DNA of 15,034 nucleotides from CAYSUS01 sp964434165 (GTDB taxonomy: Bacteria > Planctomycetota > Planctomycetia > Pirellulales > Thermoguttaceae). The DNA is taken from NCBI GenBank assembly GCA_964434165.1, contig CAYSUS010000142.1, positions 1 through 15,034 on the forward strand, given 5' to 3'. The notes below the pieces were generated by a model. It was not told the origin of the DNA, ran no database searches, and was given only the letters and a program-made list of their open reading frames with translations. This document shows positions 1 through 7,181 of the stretch, piece by piece (the first letter of the stretch is position 1; each line of letters begins with the position of its first letter). The translations under genes were made by a program, and so were the position numbers.

Positions 1-4
1 CCGG

Positions 5-45
5 GGTCAGCGGTCAGCGGTCAGCGGTCAGGGGTCGGGGGTCAG
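5..45. repeat. Degenerate tandem heptamer array, unit GGTCAGC
   Basis: Six head-to-tail 7-bp units are visible. The first three are exact GGTCAGC; the following ones drift (GGTCAGG, GGTCGGG, then a partial GGTCAG). The G-rich sequence to about position 65 may be further decayed units. It lies in non-coding DNA downstream of the ExbB-type gene. It resembles the short 7-bp tandem repeats described in cyanobacterial genomes, but no function is implied by the sequence. Confidence 0.8.
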
Positions 46-135
46 AGGGCGAGGGGCAGGAGCACAGATGTCTTCACCCCTATCCTCCTTGCCCTCGTAG
101 TCCCCGCTGGGCACGAACGACGCTGCGCGACAGCA

Positions 136-177
136 CTTCGTCATTCATCATGCATCATTCGCCATTCGCCACTCCTC
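136..177. repeat. Degenerate tandem heptamer array, unit ATTCGCC
   Basis: Six consecutive 7-bp units run CTTCGTC, ATTCATC, ATGCATC, ATTCGCC, ATTCGCC, ACTCCTC. The array ends two bases before the stop codon of the ExbB-type gene, so it would form the start of that mRNA's 3' untranslated region. Unit sequence differs from the array at 5-45, but period and copy number are the same. Confidence 0.7.
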
Positions 178-179
178 CC

Positions 180-1061
180 TCACACCTTGGTCTCCTGGCG
201 CGAGGTGCGGCGGCTCTTGGCCACGGGCTTCTGGGGCCTGCCGCCCATCTCCTCGGCGCAGATCAGCGGGACGAGCTGCTCGCCCAACGCGTCGATGTCG
301 ATGATCAGCCGATCCACCCGGCTGATGAAGTACAGGTAGCAGAGTAAGGCCGGGATCGCCACGGTCAGGCCGGCGGCCGTGGTGAGCAGGGCGTTGGCGA
401 TGCCCTCGGCCAGAAGCTGGGGCTGGGGGCGGCCCAGCGCGGTGGGCGTGGCCAGGGCGTTGAAGGCCTTGATCACGCCGGAGACCGTGCCGAGAAGTCC
501 CAGCAGCGGTGTGACCGTGGTCACCGCGTTGAACACGCGGAGGTAGCGACGCAGCCCGTTGGTGACGCGTTCGCCCGAGTCGATGATCGCCTGCTCCACC
601 TCGACCGAGGGCCTTCCCCACTTGCGCGCCGCTCCGGCAAACACCTCGGCCACGGGGCTGCCGTTTTCCTCGCAAAGCTCGAGGGCCTTGTCGCGATCCA
701 GCGCGCCTTCGCGCATCTGACTGACGAACCGCGTGACGAACGGCTTGGGGATCACGCGGCCGCGTCGCAGGCTGACCGCCCGCTCCAGCATGAAGGCGAA
801 CATGACCACCGAACAGGCCGCGATCGGCCACATCAGGGGTCCGCCCTTCTGCATGATGCTCCACAGATTGCCGGTGGGGATCAGCGGCACGAGCTGGCCG
901 GCCTCCGGGGCCGGCGCGCTCTCGTCGGTGGGCACGACCTTGACGGCCGGCTCCGCCTGCGCCCGCGCCGGCCGAGCGGAACTTCCGTCGAGAAACGCCG
1001 CCGCGAGGAGCGCCGCCGCCAGCGCCCGACGCGTCGCCCGATGCAACAGGGTCGGAATCAT
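180..1061 (-). CDS. MotA/TolQ/ExbB-family proton channel protein
   Basis: A 293-residue inner-membrane protein of the ExbB/TolQ/MotA family, which forms the proton-conducting ring that uses proton-motive force to drive envelope machines. A basic then Ala-rich N-terminus (about residues 1-36) looks like a signal sequence, giving the long form of ExbB with a periplasmic stretch. Three membrane segments follow: about 73-92 (GGPLMWPIAACSVVMFAFML), 177-200 with the family signature TPLLGLLGTVSGVIKAF, and 222-247 (IANALLTTAAGLTVAIPALL), then a charged cytoplasmic tail. The ATG start follows a GAGG-like site and lies 28 bp after the stop of the TPR gene, so the two form one operon. An ExbD/TolR partner normally follows but is not present in the 179 bp left in the window. 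Family assignment is firm; which of Tol, Ton or another system it serves cannot be told. Confidence 0.92.
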   Translation of the reverse strand: MIPTLLHRATRRALAAALLAAAFLDGSSARPARAQAEPAVKVVPTDESAPAPEAGQLVPLIPTGNLWSIMQKGGPLMWPIAACSVVMFAFMLERAVSLRRGRVIPKPFVTRFVSQMREGALDRDKALELCEENGSPVAEVFAGAARKWGRPSVEVEQAIIDSGERVTNGLRRYLRVFNAVTTVTPLLGLLGTVSGVIKAFNALATPTALGRPQPQLLAEGIANALLTTAAGLTVAIPALLCYLYFISRVDRLIIDIDALGEQLVPLICAEEMGGRPQKPVAKSRRTSRQETKV

Positions 1062-1089
1062 ATCCTCAGTCCGAGATCAGGGGCCGCCC

Positions 1090-4000
1090 TCACGAGGCCG
1101 GGCCGGAAGTCACGCGACGGCGTGCCTCCAGCAGACGCCTGCCGGCGTCTTCGTTGTAGGGCGTGTCGGGATACTCCTTCATCAACCGCTCGTAGAGGCG
1201 CACCGCCTCGTTCCACTCGCCCAGGGCCTCGCGGCACTTGGCCGCCTGCAACAGGGCCGCGGCCTGCCATTCGGGGAAGTCATACAGGAACTCCACGCGG
1301 TGGTAGGCCCGCAGCGCCGCCTCGTAGTCCTTCTGGTGGTGGTAGGTCTCGCCGATCATCCACTGGGCCTTGGCTGCCGTCTCGGTCTTCGCGCCCTGGG
1401 GCGAGTGAATGACTCGCTGGTACGCTGCGCGGGCCTCGTCGAACCTGGCCTCCATGGCCAGGCAGCGGCCCAGCACGTAGTCCACCTGGTACATCTGGTC
1501 GAACTGCGGGGAGTCCTTGGCGATGCCGGCCGCCAGGTCCCGGGCCTCCTTCCACTTCTCCTGGTGGGCCAGGATCTGTGCCCGGCGCAGGGGAATCATG
1601 GCCAGCCAGGGGTCGCCGCGTCCCCGCGTCTGCTGGGCGATCTCCTGGAGCTTCGCGGCGGCCGCCGCGTAGTCCTGCTTGCGGTAGCTCGACTCGGCGG
1701 TCCAGAACTCGGCGATCCAGCGGAACGGACCTTCCGGATGATCCTTGGCAAGGGTCTCGAACGTGTCGCGGACCTCGTCCCAATCGCTCTCCGCCGCGGC
1801 GATCTGCCCCTTCAAATACAGCACGTGCTGACGGAGGTCGGCGCTGCACGCGGCGTCCAAGACGGCCGAGGTCAGCTTCTTCGCCTCGGCCAGATGGCGC
1901 GCCTCAAAGGCCTGCTGGGCCAGGCGGTAGGTCGCGTCGGGCCAGACCTTGCTCTGGCGAAACTCCAGATGAATCCGCTGGAAGGCGGCCGTGGCCGCCT
2001 CCCCGCGCTTCAGATCCTGAAGCGCCCAGGCCCAGTCGTACAGTGCCCGGTCCAGCTCCGCGTGCTCGGGGAAGTCCCGCACGAAACGCTCGAACAACGC
2101 CACCGCCTGCTCGTCCTGGTCGAGCCGGTCGCGGAGCCGGGCGGCGGCCAGCAGCGCGTCGGCCCGTTGCTGCGATTCGGGGTGCTTGTCGATCACCCGA
2201 TCGTACATGGCCAAGGCCGCGTCGGGCTGACGGAGCTTCTCGAGGATCGTGCCGCGCACGTGGGCGGCCTCCGCGGCCAGCGCCGCGGGCGGATCGCTCT
2301 GGAGCAACCGGCCGAACGTGGCGGCCGCGTCGCTCAGCCGGCCGGCCCTCAACTGACTCCAGCCCAGGCCCGCGAGCCCCCGTTTCTCCGCCTCCGACTG
2401 CCCGCCCCCCGCAGCCAGCCGCTCAAACAGCGCGGAGGACCACTGGGTGTCGCCCGCGTCCAGCGCCGCCTCGGCAAGCTGCTCCTCGAACGCCGGAAAG
2501 GCCTCCGACGCGGCGTGTTGCTCCACCACCTCAGCGTACATCGCGCGGGCCTCGTCCAGTTGCCGCGTACGCGCAAGGCAGACGGCCAGACGCATTCTCG
2601 CGGCCAAGGCTTCCTGCTCGTCGGGCGCGGCCGCGAGCAACGCTTGAAGCACCGCCGCCGCCTCGGAGAACTGTTCCGCGCGCATGCGAATGCCGGCCTT
2701 CGCCAGCAGCGCCCCCTTCCTCACCGCGGGATCGTCGGACGCCCCCGCCCGGTCGAGCTGATCCAGGGCGTCCTTGGGACGACCGACCCCGTCGTACGCA
2801 AGCCCCGCCAGATAGCGCGCCGCAAGGCCCTCTTCGTCCTTTCCCGCATTGGCCAGCCAGGGCTCAAGCTTCTCGAGCGCCTCGGGGTACCGCCCGCGCT
2901 CGATCAGCGACTGAGCCCAGGTCCGCGCCACGCCGGCGGCCAACGGGCTCCGGGGGCAACGCTCGGCGAACTGGCCCGCCGTGCGATCGACGAGCTCGTG
3001 GTCCTTCAGGGCAAGCGCCGCCTGCGCCTTTTCGCTGAGGGCTTCGTCGAGCCAGGGGCCGTTCTCGCCGCTTGCCGCAATGGCCAGGTCGAACTGCTTC
3101 TGGGCCGCCGGCCCGTCGCCGGCCTTGGCGAGCGATCGCCCCGCCTCGAAACGGATCTCGGCCTCGAGCGCGTGTTCGGGAGCCGCCTCGGCCGCGGCAA
3201 TCAGGGTCGAGGCCGCGGCCGCCCACTGCCCCTGCTCCTGCTGGACCCGGCCGAGCCAGTAGCGAGCGCGGACTCCCAGCCTGGCATCCGACTTCAGACC
3301 CTCCAGCGCCGTGCGGGCCTCATCCCACCGCTGAAGCTGAAACAGGGCCTTTCCCAACAGGAGCCTTGCCGCCGGGAGCTGCGGGCTCTTCGAGAACTTG
3401 CTCTCCAGCTCCCGGAACGACTTGACCGCCTCCTCCGGCCGCGTCGCGTCGAGCTGCATCACGCCGAGGTAGAACAGGGCCTCGTCCGCCCGCGGACTGC
3501 CGGTCTTGGCGGACACGGCCAGGAACAGGCGGGTCGCCTCCTCGGTGCGTCCCAGCTCGCGGAAGGCCCTCCCCAGCCCGTAGCGGCAGTCGTCCTGGAG
3601 CGGCCCGTTGGGAAAGTCCTTCAGGCCCTGCCCAAACCACGCCGCCGCGTCCTCAAAATCGCCCTTCCCCGAGGCAATCTCGCCGAGGTACGTCAGCACG
3701 TACGCGTTGAGCGGGTCCTTGGGGTTCTTCTGGAGGAAGGCGCGGAGGAGCCTGTCGGCCTCGGCAGCCTGGCCCGCCACGTGCGCCGACTCGCCGCTGC
3801 GGAACAGCGCCGTGCGCGCGTGCTCCCCGTCGGGATACTTGCGCAGGTAGCCGTCAAAGGACTTCTGGGCCCCCGCCAAGTCGCCCAACTGAAGCTGGGC
3901 CTCGCCAAGATAGAAGAGGGCCACCGGGGCCCGGGCATCGTCGGGAAACCGCTCCACCAGCGCGCGGAACTCCTCCGCCGCCAGCTTCCAGTTGGCTTGC

Positions 4001-4122
4001 CGGAAGTGATTGGCGGCCACCGCGAACTGATCGTCGGCCGGGCCCGCGCGCAGCGAGGACACCGCGGCACCCCAGCCGAGGACCAGCGCCAGCGCCGCGG
4101 CTTTCAGAAGTTTCCCAGCCAT
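1090..4122 (-). CDS. Large exported tetratricopeptide-repeat protein
   Basis: A 1010-residue protein made almost wholly of tetratricopeptide-type helical repeats. I place the start at the ATG at 4122, because the peptide there (MAGKLLKAAALALVLGWG, then an Ala cleavage region near residue 26) is a good signal peptide; the frame stays open upstream to 4245 but that extension is Arg/Pro-rich and unlike a real N-terminus. From about residue 30 to 1000, repeated units of roughly 34-40 residues are visible, with phrases such as ALFYLGEAQLQLGDLAGAQK, LDEARAMYAEVVEQ and AVRLYERLMKEYPDTPYNED. It is probably a periplasmic scaffold. It is co-transcribed with the ExbB-type gene, as seen for TPR proteins of Tol-Pal and related energised systems (CpoB/YbgF is a much smaller analogue). 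There is no strong Shine-Dalgarno before the chosen start. A very long antisense frame over this gene is a GC-bias artefact. Confidence 0.88.
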   Translation of the reverse strand: MAGKLLKAAALALVLGWGAAVSSLRAGPADDQFAVAANHFRQANWKLAAEEFRALVERFPDDARAPVALFYLGEAQLQLGDLAGAQKSFDGYLRKYPDGEHARTALFRSGESAHVAGQAAEADRLLRAFLQKNPKDPLNAYVLTYLGEIASGKGDFEDAAAWFGQGLKDFPNGPLQDDCRYGLGRAFRELGRTEEATRLFLAVSAKTGSPRADEALFYLGVMQLDATRPEEAVKSFRELESKFSKSPQLPAARLLLGKALFQLQRWDEARTALEGLKSDARLGVRARYWLGRVQQEQGQWAAAASTLIAAAEAAPEHALEAEIRFEAGRSLAKAGDGPAAQKQFDLAIAASGENGPWLDEALSEKAQAALALKDHELVDRTAGQFAERCPRSPLAAGVARTWAQSLIERGRYPEALEKLEPWLANAGKDEEGLAARYLAGLAYDGVGRPKDALDQLDRAGASDDPAVRKGALLAKAGIRMRAEQFSEAAAVLQALLAAAPDEQEALAARMRLAVCLARTRQLDEARAMYAEVVEQHAASEAFPAFEEQLAEAALDAGDTQWSSALFERLAAGGGQSEAEKRGLAGLGWSQLRAGRLSDAAATFGRLLQSDPPAALAAEAAHVRGTILEKLRQPDAALAMYDRVIDKHPESQQRADALLAAARLRDRLDQDEQAVALFERFVRDFPEHAELDRALYDWAWALQDLKRGEAATAAFQRIHLEFRQSKVWPDATYRLAQQAFEARHLAEAKKLTSAVLDAACSADLRQHVLYLKGQIAAAESDWDEVRDTFETLAKDHPEGPFRWIAEFWTAESSYRKQDYAAAAAKLQEIAQQTRGRGDPWLAMIPLRRAQILAHQEKWKEARDLAAGIAKDSPQFDQMYQVDYVLGRCLAMEARFDEARAAYQRVIHSPQGAKTETAAKAQWMIGETYHHQKDYEAALRAYHRVEFLYDFPEWQAAALLQAAKCREALGEWNEAVRLYERLMKEYPDTPYNEDAGRRLLEARRRVTSGPAS

Positions 4123-4611
4123 CGCCGTTTCGAAGAAGGTCGATTGTGCTCGGGGGATCGCCCCCCTATGCGGACATCGTAGCCCTTGGGGGACACCAGG
4201 GACAAGGCTGTTCCACCAGGCAAGGCCGCGGGACAGCCGCATCAAGCGCCTTGCGAGAAGGATGACTCGTCCGCCGAAGCCCGCCTGCCATCCTTGCGGC
4301 AGAGAGCGCCCGTTGCCCGCCCTGGCTCCCCATCAAGCGGCAGAGCCGGCATGACCCCTTAATCTTATCGGCCGGTCCAGGGCCGGGCAGCCAACCCTTC
4401 GCGACCCCGCCCGGCGCGGAACGTCGGGCCAGCACACGCGAGTACGGCCGGCCTGCCCGCAAGGATCGAACCTCGCCCGATCCACCCCAAGAAAACCCGC
4501 GGCGGCAACGGTCCCCCTCGGACCGATGCCGCCGGGCGTGTGGTTCGTGCTGTCGCCGGTCGGCCGACCCCAAGCGTGGCCGTGAACGATCCGCGAATCA
4601 CGCAAGGCGAT
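4123..4611. other. Intergenic region upstream of the TPR-ExbB operon
   Basis: This 489-bp gap separates the lipoprotein stop from the TPR start. No convincing gene is present: the frames across it are rich in Arg, Gly and Pro and lack family-like sequence. It holds the promoter candidate listed at 4176-4205, a small GGGGG-ATCG-CCCCC hairpin (about 4152-4165) that would sit in the operon leader, an isolated AT-rich spot at 4358-4370 with a TAAGAT hexamer but no matching -35, and a 10-bp palindrome GTCGGCCGAC near 4558. I see no U-tailed terminator for the lipoprotein gene. Confidence 0.5.
4176..4205 (-). promoter_or_regulatory. Candidate sigma-70-type promoter of the TPR-ExbB operon
   Basis: Read on the minus strand, a -35 TTGTCC (4/6 to consensus) and a -10 TACGAT (4/6) are separated by 18 bp. 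Transcription would begin about 45 bp before the chosen TPR start. Found by eye only; a two-hexamer match of this quality can occur by chance. Confidence 0.3.
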
Positions 4612-5196
4612 TCAGAACTGGGCCCCGGGGCCAGGATCGACGTTGCCCACGATGTGGAAATGGTTGTGGTCGATGTAGATCACTTCCTGGGCGTCTTCGT
4701 TCACCGTGGTGTGCGGGACGGGCCAGCCGACGCGGGTGACTTCGGTGAAGTAGATGGTGCACTTGTAGTGGCAGTGGTGGAGCTGGGCCGGTCCAACGAG
4801 CGGGTAGTCGCGCGGGGGGTCAACGTAGTCGGCGATCAGTTCCTTGACGATCCGCACGTTGTTTCGCTGCACTTCGTGAAACAGGGGCATCCCGCCCTCC
4901 AGCGGCCGGGCCCCCTCCAGGGCCCGCATCACCTCGTCGTCCGACGGCGGGTCCATGGCCACGGCCGGTCCGCCCGCCGCGATCGGCCCCAGCACGGGGA
5001 CCTTGGCGTAGCGCTCGTTCTCCCAGAACTTGTCCTCCAGATCGTCCTGGAAGTACGGGCTGACCGGGATCGGGATGGTGAACAGGCCGAAGTTCGTGAG
5101 GCCGTACTTCGCGAAGCCCGTGAAGCACCCCGGGGCCGCCACCACAGACGCCAAGACGAAGAGAACTGCCAGTGTATGGAGCGTCATTCGGAACAT
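4612..5196 (-). CDS. Small putative lipoprotein with His/Cys-rich C-terminal half
   Basis: A 194-residue protein of unknown function. The N-terminus has a short basic start, a hydrophobic stretch (about 6-20) and a Cys at 24 in the context VVAAPGC, read as an imperfect lipobox (Pro at -2 is unusual), so a lipid-anchored envelope protein is likely. The C-terminal half carries two metal-ligand-like clusters: HHCHYKC (140-146) and DHNHFH (176-181). From memory, planctomycete genomes contain similar proteins with the phrase GPAQLHHCHxKC followed by YFxE, but I cannot name a characterised family. The ATG is preceded by GAGGTG at 6-bp spacing, which supports this start. It stands alone: 369 bp from the BON gene and 489 bp from the TPR gene. 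Metal binding is inferred. Confidence 0.8.
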   Translation of the reverse strand: MFRMTLHTLAVLFVLASVVAAPGCFTGFAKYGLTNFGLFTIPIPVSPYFQDDLEDKFWENERYAKVPVLGPIAAGGPAVAMDPPSDDEVMRALEGARPLEGGMPLFHEVQRNNVRIVKELIADYVDPPRDYPLVGPAQLHHCHYKCTIYFTEVTRVGWPVPHTTVNEDAQEVIYIDHNHFHIVGNVDPGPGAQF

Positions 5197-5565
5197 GGAT
5201 CACACCTCGACAGGTCGGTCACCTCTTAAGACAGCCGGCCAAGACCCACTGCCGTTATCGCTCGCTCCGCCTCTGCCCCCCGAGGGCAAGCGAAGGTTTC
5301 AGCCCACAACAGAGCTAGAGTCTATATCGAGACAAAGTGTGCGGAACTTTCGGGTATTTCATCTGGCAGCGGATAATCGCCGATTCGGGATTGGCACCGC
5401 AGAAACCGGGCGTACCGGTGGTAGGACTCCCCGTCAACCAGGCTCGCCCCGCGGTGGGCGACGGCCCGCGCCTGCGGCCGCTCGTCCACCCCGGGAACGC
5501 GACGACCCCCACGCGATTCGCCGATCGCGCGGGGGTCGCGGTGATCGATCCGGTTCGGCCCAACG
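5197..5565. other. Intergenic region upstream of the lipoprotein gene
   Basis: This 369-bp gap has no convincing gene. Its left two-thirds should contain the lipoprotein promoter. The AT-richer patch at 5320-5400 is the likely place (minus-strand TATAGA near 5321-5326), but no properly spaced -35 hexamer could be found, so no promoter is called. The right part contains the hairpin at 5503-5538. Confidence 0.4.
5503..5538 (-). terminator. Hairpin 3' of the BON-domain gene
   Basis: Arms 5503-5517 and 5524-5538 form a 15-position stem (CGACCCCC core against GGGGGTCG) with one G.T-type or mismatched pair and a 6-base loop. It begins 27 bp after the BON stop codon. No U-tract follows on the minus strand, so it may be a 3'-end stabilising structure or a terminator of non-classical type. 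Confidence 0.5.
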
Positions 5566-6564
5566 CTAGCGAGCTCGGAACAACCCCGACAGCGGGCCGT
5601 CGTGGGCGCCGTCGTCGAAGTCCAGCATCCACCAGCCGTCGTGCCATTCCAGGCTGACCTTGCGCCAGCCGAGGGGCACCTGAGGATAGGGGTAGAACGG
5701 GCCGATGTAGGGCCAGGCGGTCGGCGAGTACTGCCTGGGGTAGGTCACGGCCGCGTAGTTCGGGTAGGCCGCGTAGCTGGGCCAGGCGTAGTTGGGCATG
5801 TGCGGCTGGTCGTAACGCACCGGAGCCACTCCGCCGGCGGCCGGCCGGACATAACCGTGAGCAGCCGGCGTCGGTCCGTTCGCCTGCGAGTAGGCGATGG
5901 GAACGGGCCGACCCGCCGCCGCCCGAAACGGGGCCGGGGCGGCCATCGGCTGCGCCTGCATCTGGTGTGTGCCGGGCATCGGGATCGGTTGCGGGGCCGG
6001 CGTCGGCTCCTCCGCGTTGGTGGCCATGGCGGGCACCGGAGCGAAGGTCGCAGGAACGCGGTGGGCCTGCTCCGGGGCGCTCAGCGCGGGGCCGGTCGGG
6101 GCCTGCGAAACCGGACGGGCTCCCGTGTCGCCCATGACGGCCATGTTTCGCGGAAACTGTTCGGGGGCCAGAGCGCCGGAGCCCTGCTGAAGCGAATGAA
6201 CCGGCAGATCGGCCGAGGCCGGTTGAACCGCGGAACGGCTCAGCGGCTTCATCAGGCGACCCAGCGGCGTAGGGGCCGCCGACTCCCCGGAGCCGACCGC
6301 CAACTGATTCTCGACGCGCTGCACGCCGGCCGTGCTCGCAGCGACGCGGAGCGCGCTCTGCAACTGGCGCTCGCTCGTCACGGTTCCGCGGAGCCAGGCC
6401 GTGCCGTCCTGGAACTTCACGCCAATCTTGTACCCATGAAGCTGCCCGCTGTTGCGGAGGTTGGCCGCAATCTGCTCGGCAACCTGCTGGTTGTCGGCCA
6501 GCGCCAACATGGGGACCAAAGCGGTGGTAGTGGTGACCACCAGACCAATCAACAAACGTCGCAT
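5566..6564 (-). CDS. Exported BON-domain protein with planctomycete-type C-terminus
   Basis: A 332-residue secreted protein. The ATG at 6564 is chosen because AGGAGG lies 6 bp before it and a signal peptide follows (MRRLLIGLVVTTTTALVPML, cleavage near ALADN, residue 24); a longer frame to 6606 has neither. Residues about 25-90 form a BON domain (NQQVAEQIAANLRNSG, then GTAWLRGTVTSERQLQ and GVQRVENQL), a fold thought to bind membranes or hydrophobic ligands. The middle (about 95-255) is Ala/Pro/Gln-rich and low in complexity, probably an extended linker. The last 75 residues are rich in Tyr, Pro and Trp and end in YPYPQVPLGWRKVSLEW and DGWWMLDF; I recognise this ending from planctomycete proteins of unknown role. 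An envelope-associated structural job is plausible but not demonstrated. Confidence 0.85.
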   Translation of the reverse strand: MRRLLIGLVVTTTTALVPMLALADNQQVAEQIAANLRNSGQLHGYKIGVKFQDGTAWLRGTVTSERQLQSALRVAASTAGVQRVENQLAVGSGESAAPTPLGRLMKPLSRSAVQPASADLPVHSLQQGSGALAPEQFPRNMAVMGDTGARPVSQAPTGPALSAPEQAHRVPATFAPVPAMATNAEEPTPAPQPIPMPGTHQMQAQPMAAPAPFRAAAGRPVPIAYSQANGPTPAAHGYVRPAAGGVAPVRYDQPHMPNYAWPSYAAYPNYAAVTYPRQYSPTAWPYIGPFYPYPQVPLGWRKVSLEWHDGWWMLDFDDGAHDGPLSGLFRAR

Positions 6565-6842
6565 GCCTTCCCTCCTGTTAGGATCAACCCCGTGGTGGGT
6601 CACCAACGGAGACCAGGGCGGGGCCCCCCGCCGTCTCGCCGGCCGGCCGACCGTACCTCAGCGAGGCTTGGTATCGGTCCGGCCGCAACGAGATCAGTTT
6701 CCGTGCTTCCTTTCCTGTTCACCCGGCCACAGGACCCATCGGATGCCTCAGGAGGGGAGGGGCGGACGGCCGAGCCCGGCTGGCTCGGAGCGGTCCGCTG
6801 TTGCCCCCCTGCGCAACTTCCGAGTCCGATGGTTGCTGCCTG

Positions 6843-6886
6843 ACTATCTTTTCGGTTCAGGTTTCTGCCGAGAGGAAGCTTTTTTT
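6843..6886 (-). promoter_or_regulatory. Candidate promoter with upstream A-tract for the BON gene
   Basis: On the minus strand an A7 run (6880-6886) is followed by a -35 TCGGCA (6866-6871, 4/6), exactly 17 bp, and a -10 GATAGT (6843-6848, 4/6). The A-tract sits where an UP element would be. It is the most promoter-like spot in this gap; the implied start near 6836 gives a leader of about 270 nt. Confidence 0.35.
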
Positions 6887-7095
6887 CGATTTTGCAGGTG
6901 TTCCCGGTGTTGCCCGGCACAAGCATTCTGGCTGATGTTCCTTAAGTAACTTTCATGCAAGGAGTTAGACGGCGCGCAAACCGGGCGTTCGCACGCCCGT
7001 GGCGGGCCGGTTCGGGCGCAGGATCGCAAGCCAGAAACCGGCGTTTCGCGCCAGGCCACGGTTCCGTTGCCCCCGTCGCAAACCGGGGAACAGGC

Positions 7096-7139
7096 AGAAA
7101 CCCCGCCGACGCGAGCACCCGAGGTTCGCGTCGGCGGGG
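7096..7139 (-). terminator. Rho-independent terminator of the TlpA-like gene
   Basis: Arms 7101-7114 (CCCCGCCGACGCGA) and 7126-7139 form a perfect 14-bp stem with an 11-base loop. On the minus strand the stem is followed directly by TTTCT. It starts 42 bp after the stop codon at 7182. The U-tract is short, but stem quality and position support termination. Confidence 0.7.
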
Positions 7140-7181
7140 CGCTTTGCACGCCGCATGGGTCGCCAAAGCAGCCCCGGCGCG

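Larger units (their letters stand above)
6565..7181. other. Intergenic region between the BON and TlpA-like genes
   Basis: This 617-bp gap contains the terminator of the TlpA-like gene on its right (7096-7139), an AT-rich promoter candidate at 6843-6886, and a GC-rich stretch 6565-6835 that would be an unusually long (about 270 nt) leader of the BON mRNA. Between 6970 and 7095 three GAAACCGG/CAAACCGG-like phrases recur. I see no gene: frames here give Arg/Pro/Gly-rich peptides. Confidence 0.5.

Noticed and set aside
1..177. CRISPR array
   Set aside because: Units are 7 bp, contiguous and without unique spacers, so these are simple tandem repeats.
733..4182. Plus-strand open frame of 1149 codons across the TPR gene
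   Set aside because: It is an antisense shadow. The peptide is Arg/Leu/Gly/Pro-rich with no domains, while the minus strand encodes clear TPR repeats and a signal peptide.
4166..4605. Minus-strand small gene upstream of the TPR gene
   Set aside because: Several overlapping frames of similar length exist, all Arg/Gly/Pro-rich, with no Shine-Dalgarno or domain.
5602..6843. Plus-strand open frame of 413 codons across the BON gene
   Set aside because: Shadow frame, rich in Arg, His and Gly; the minus strand has the Shine-Dalgarno, signal peptide and BON domain.
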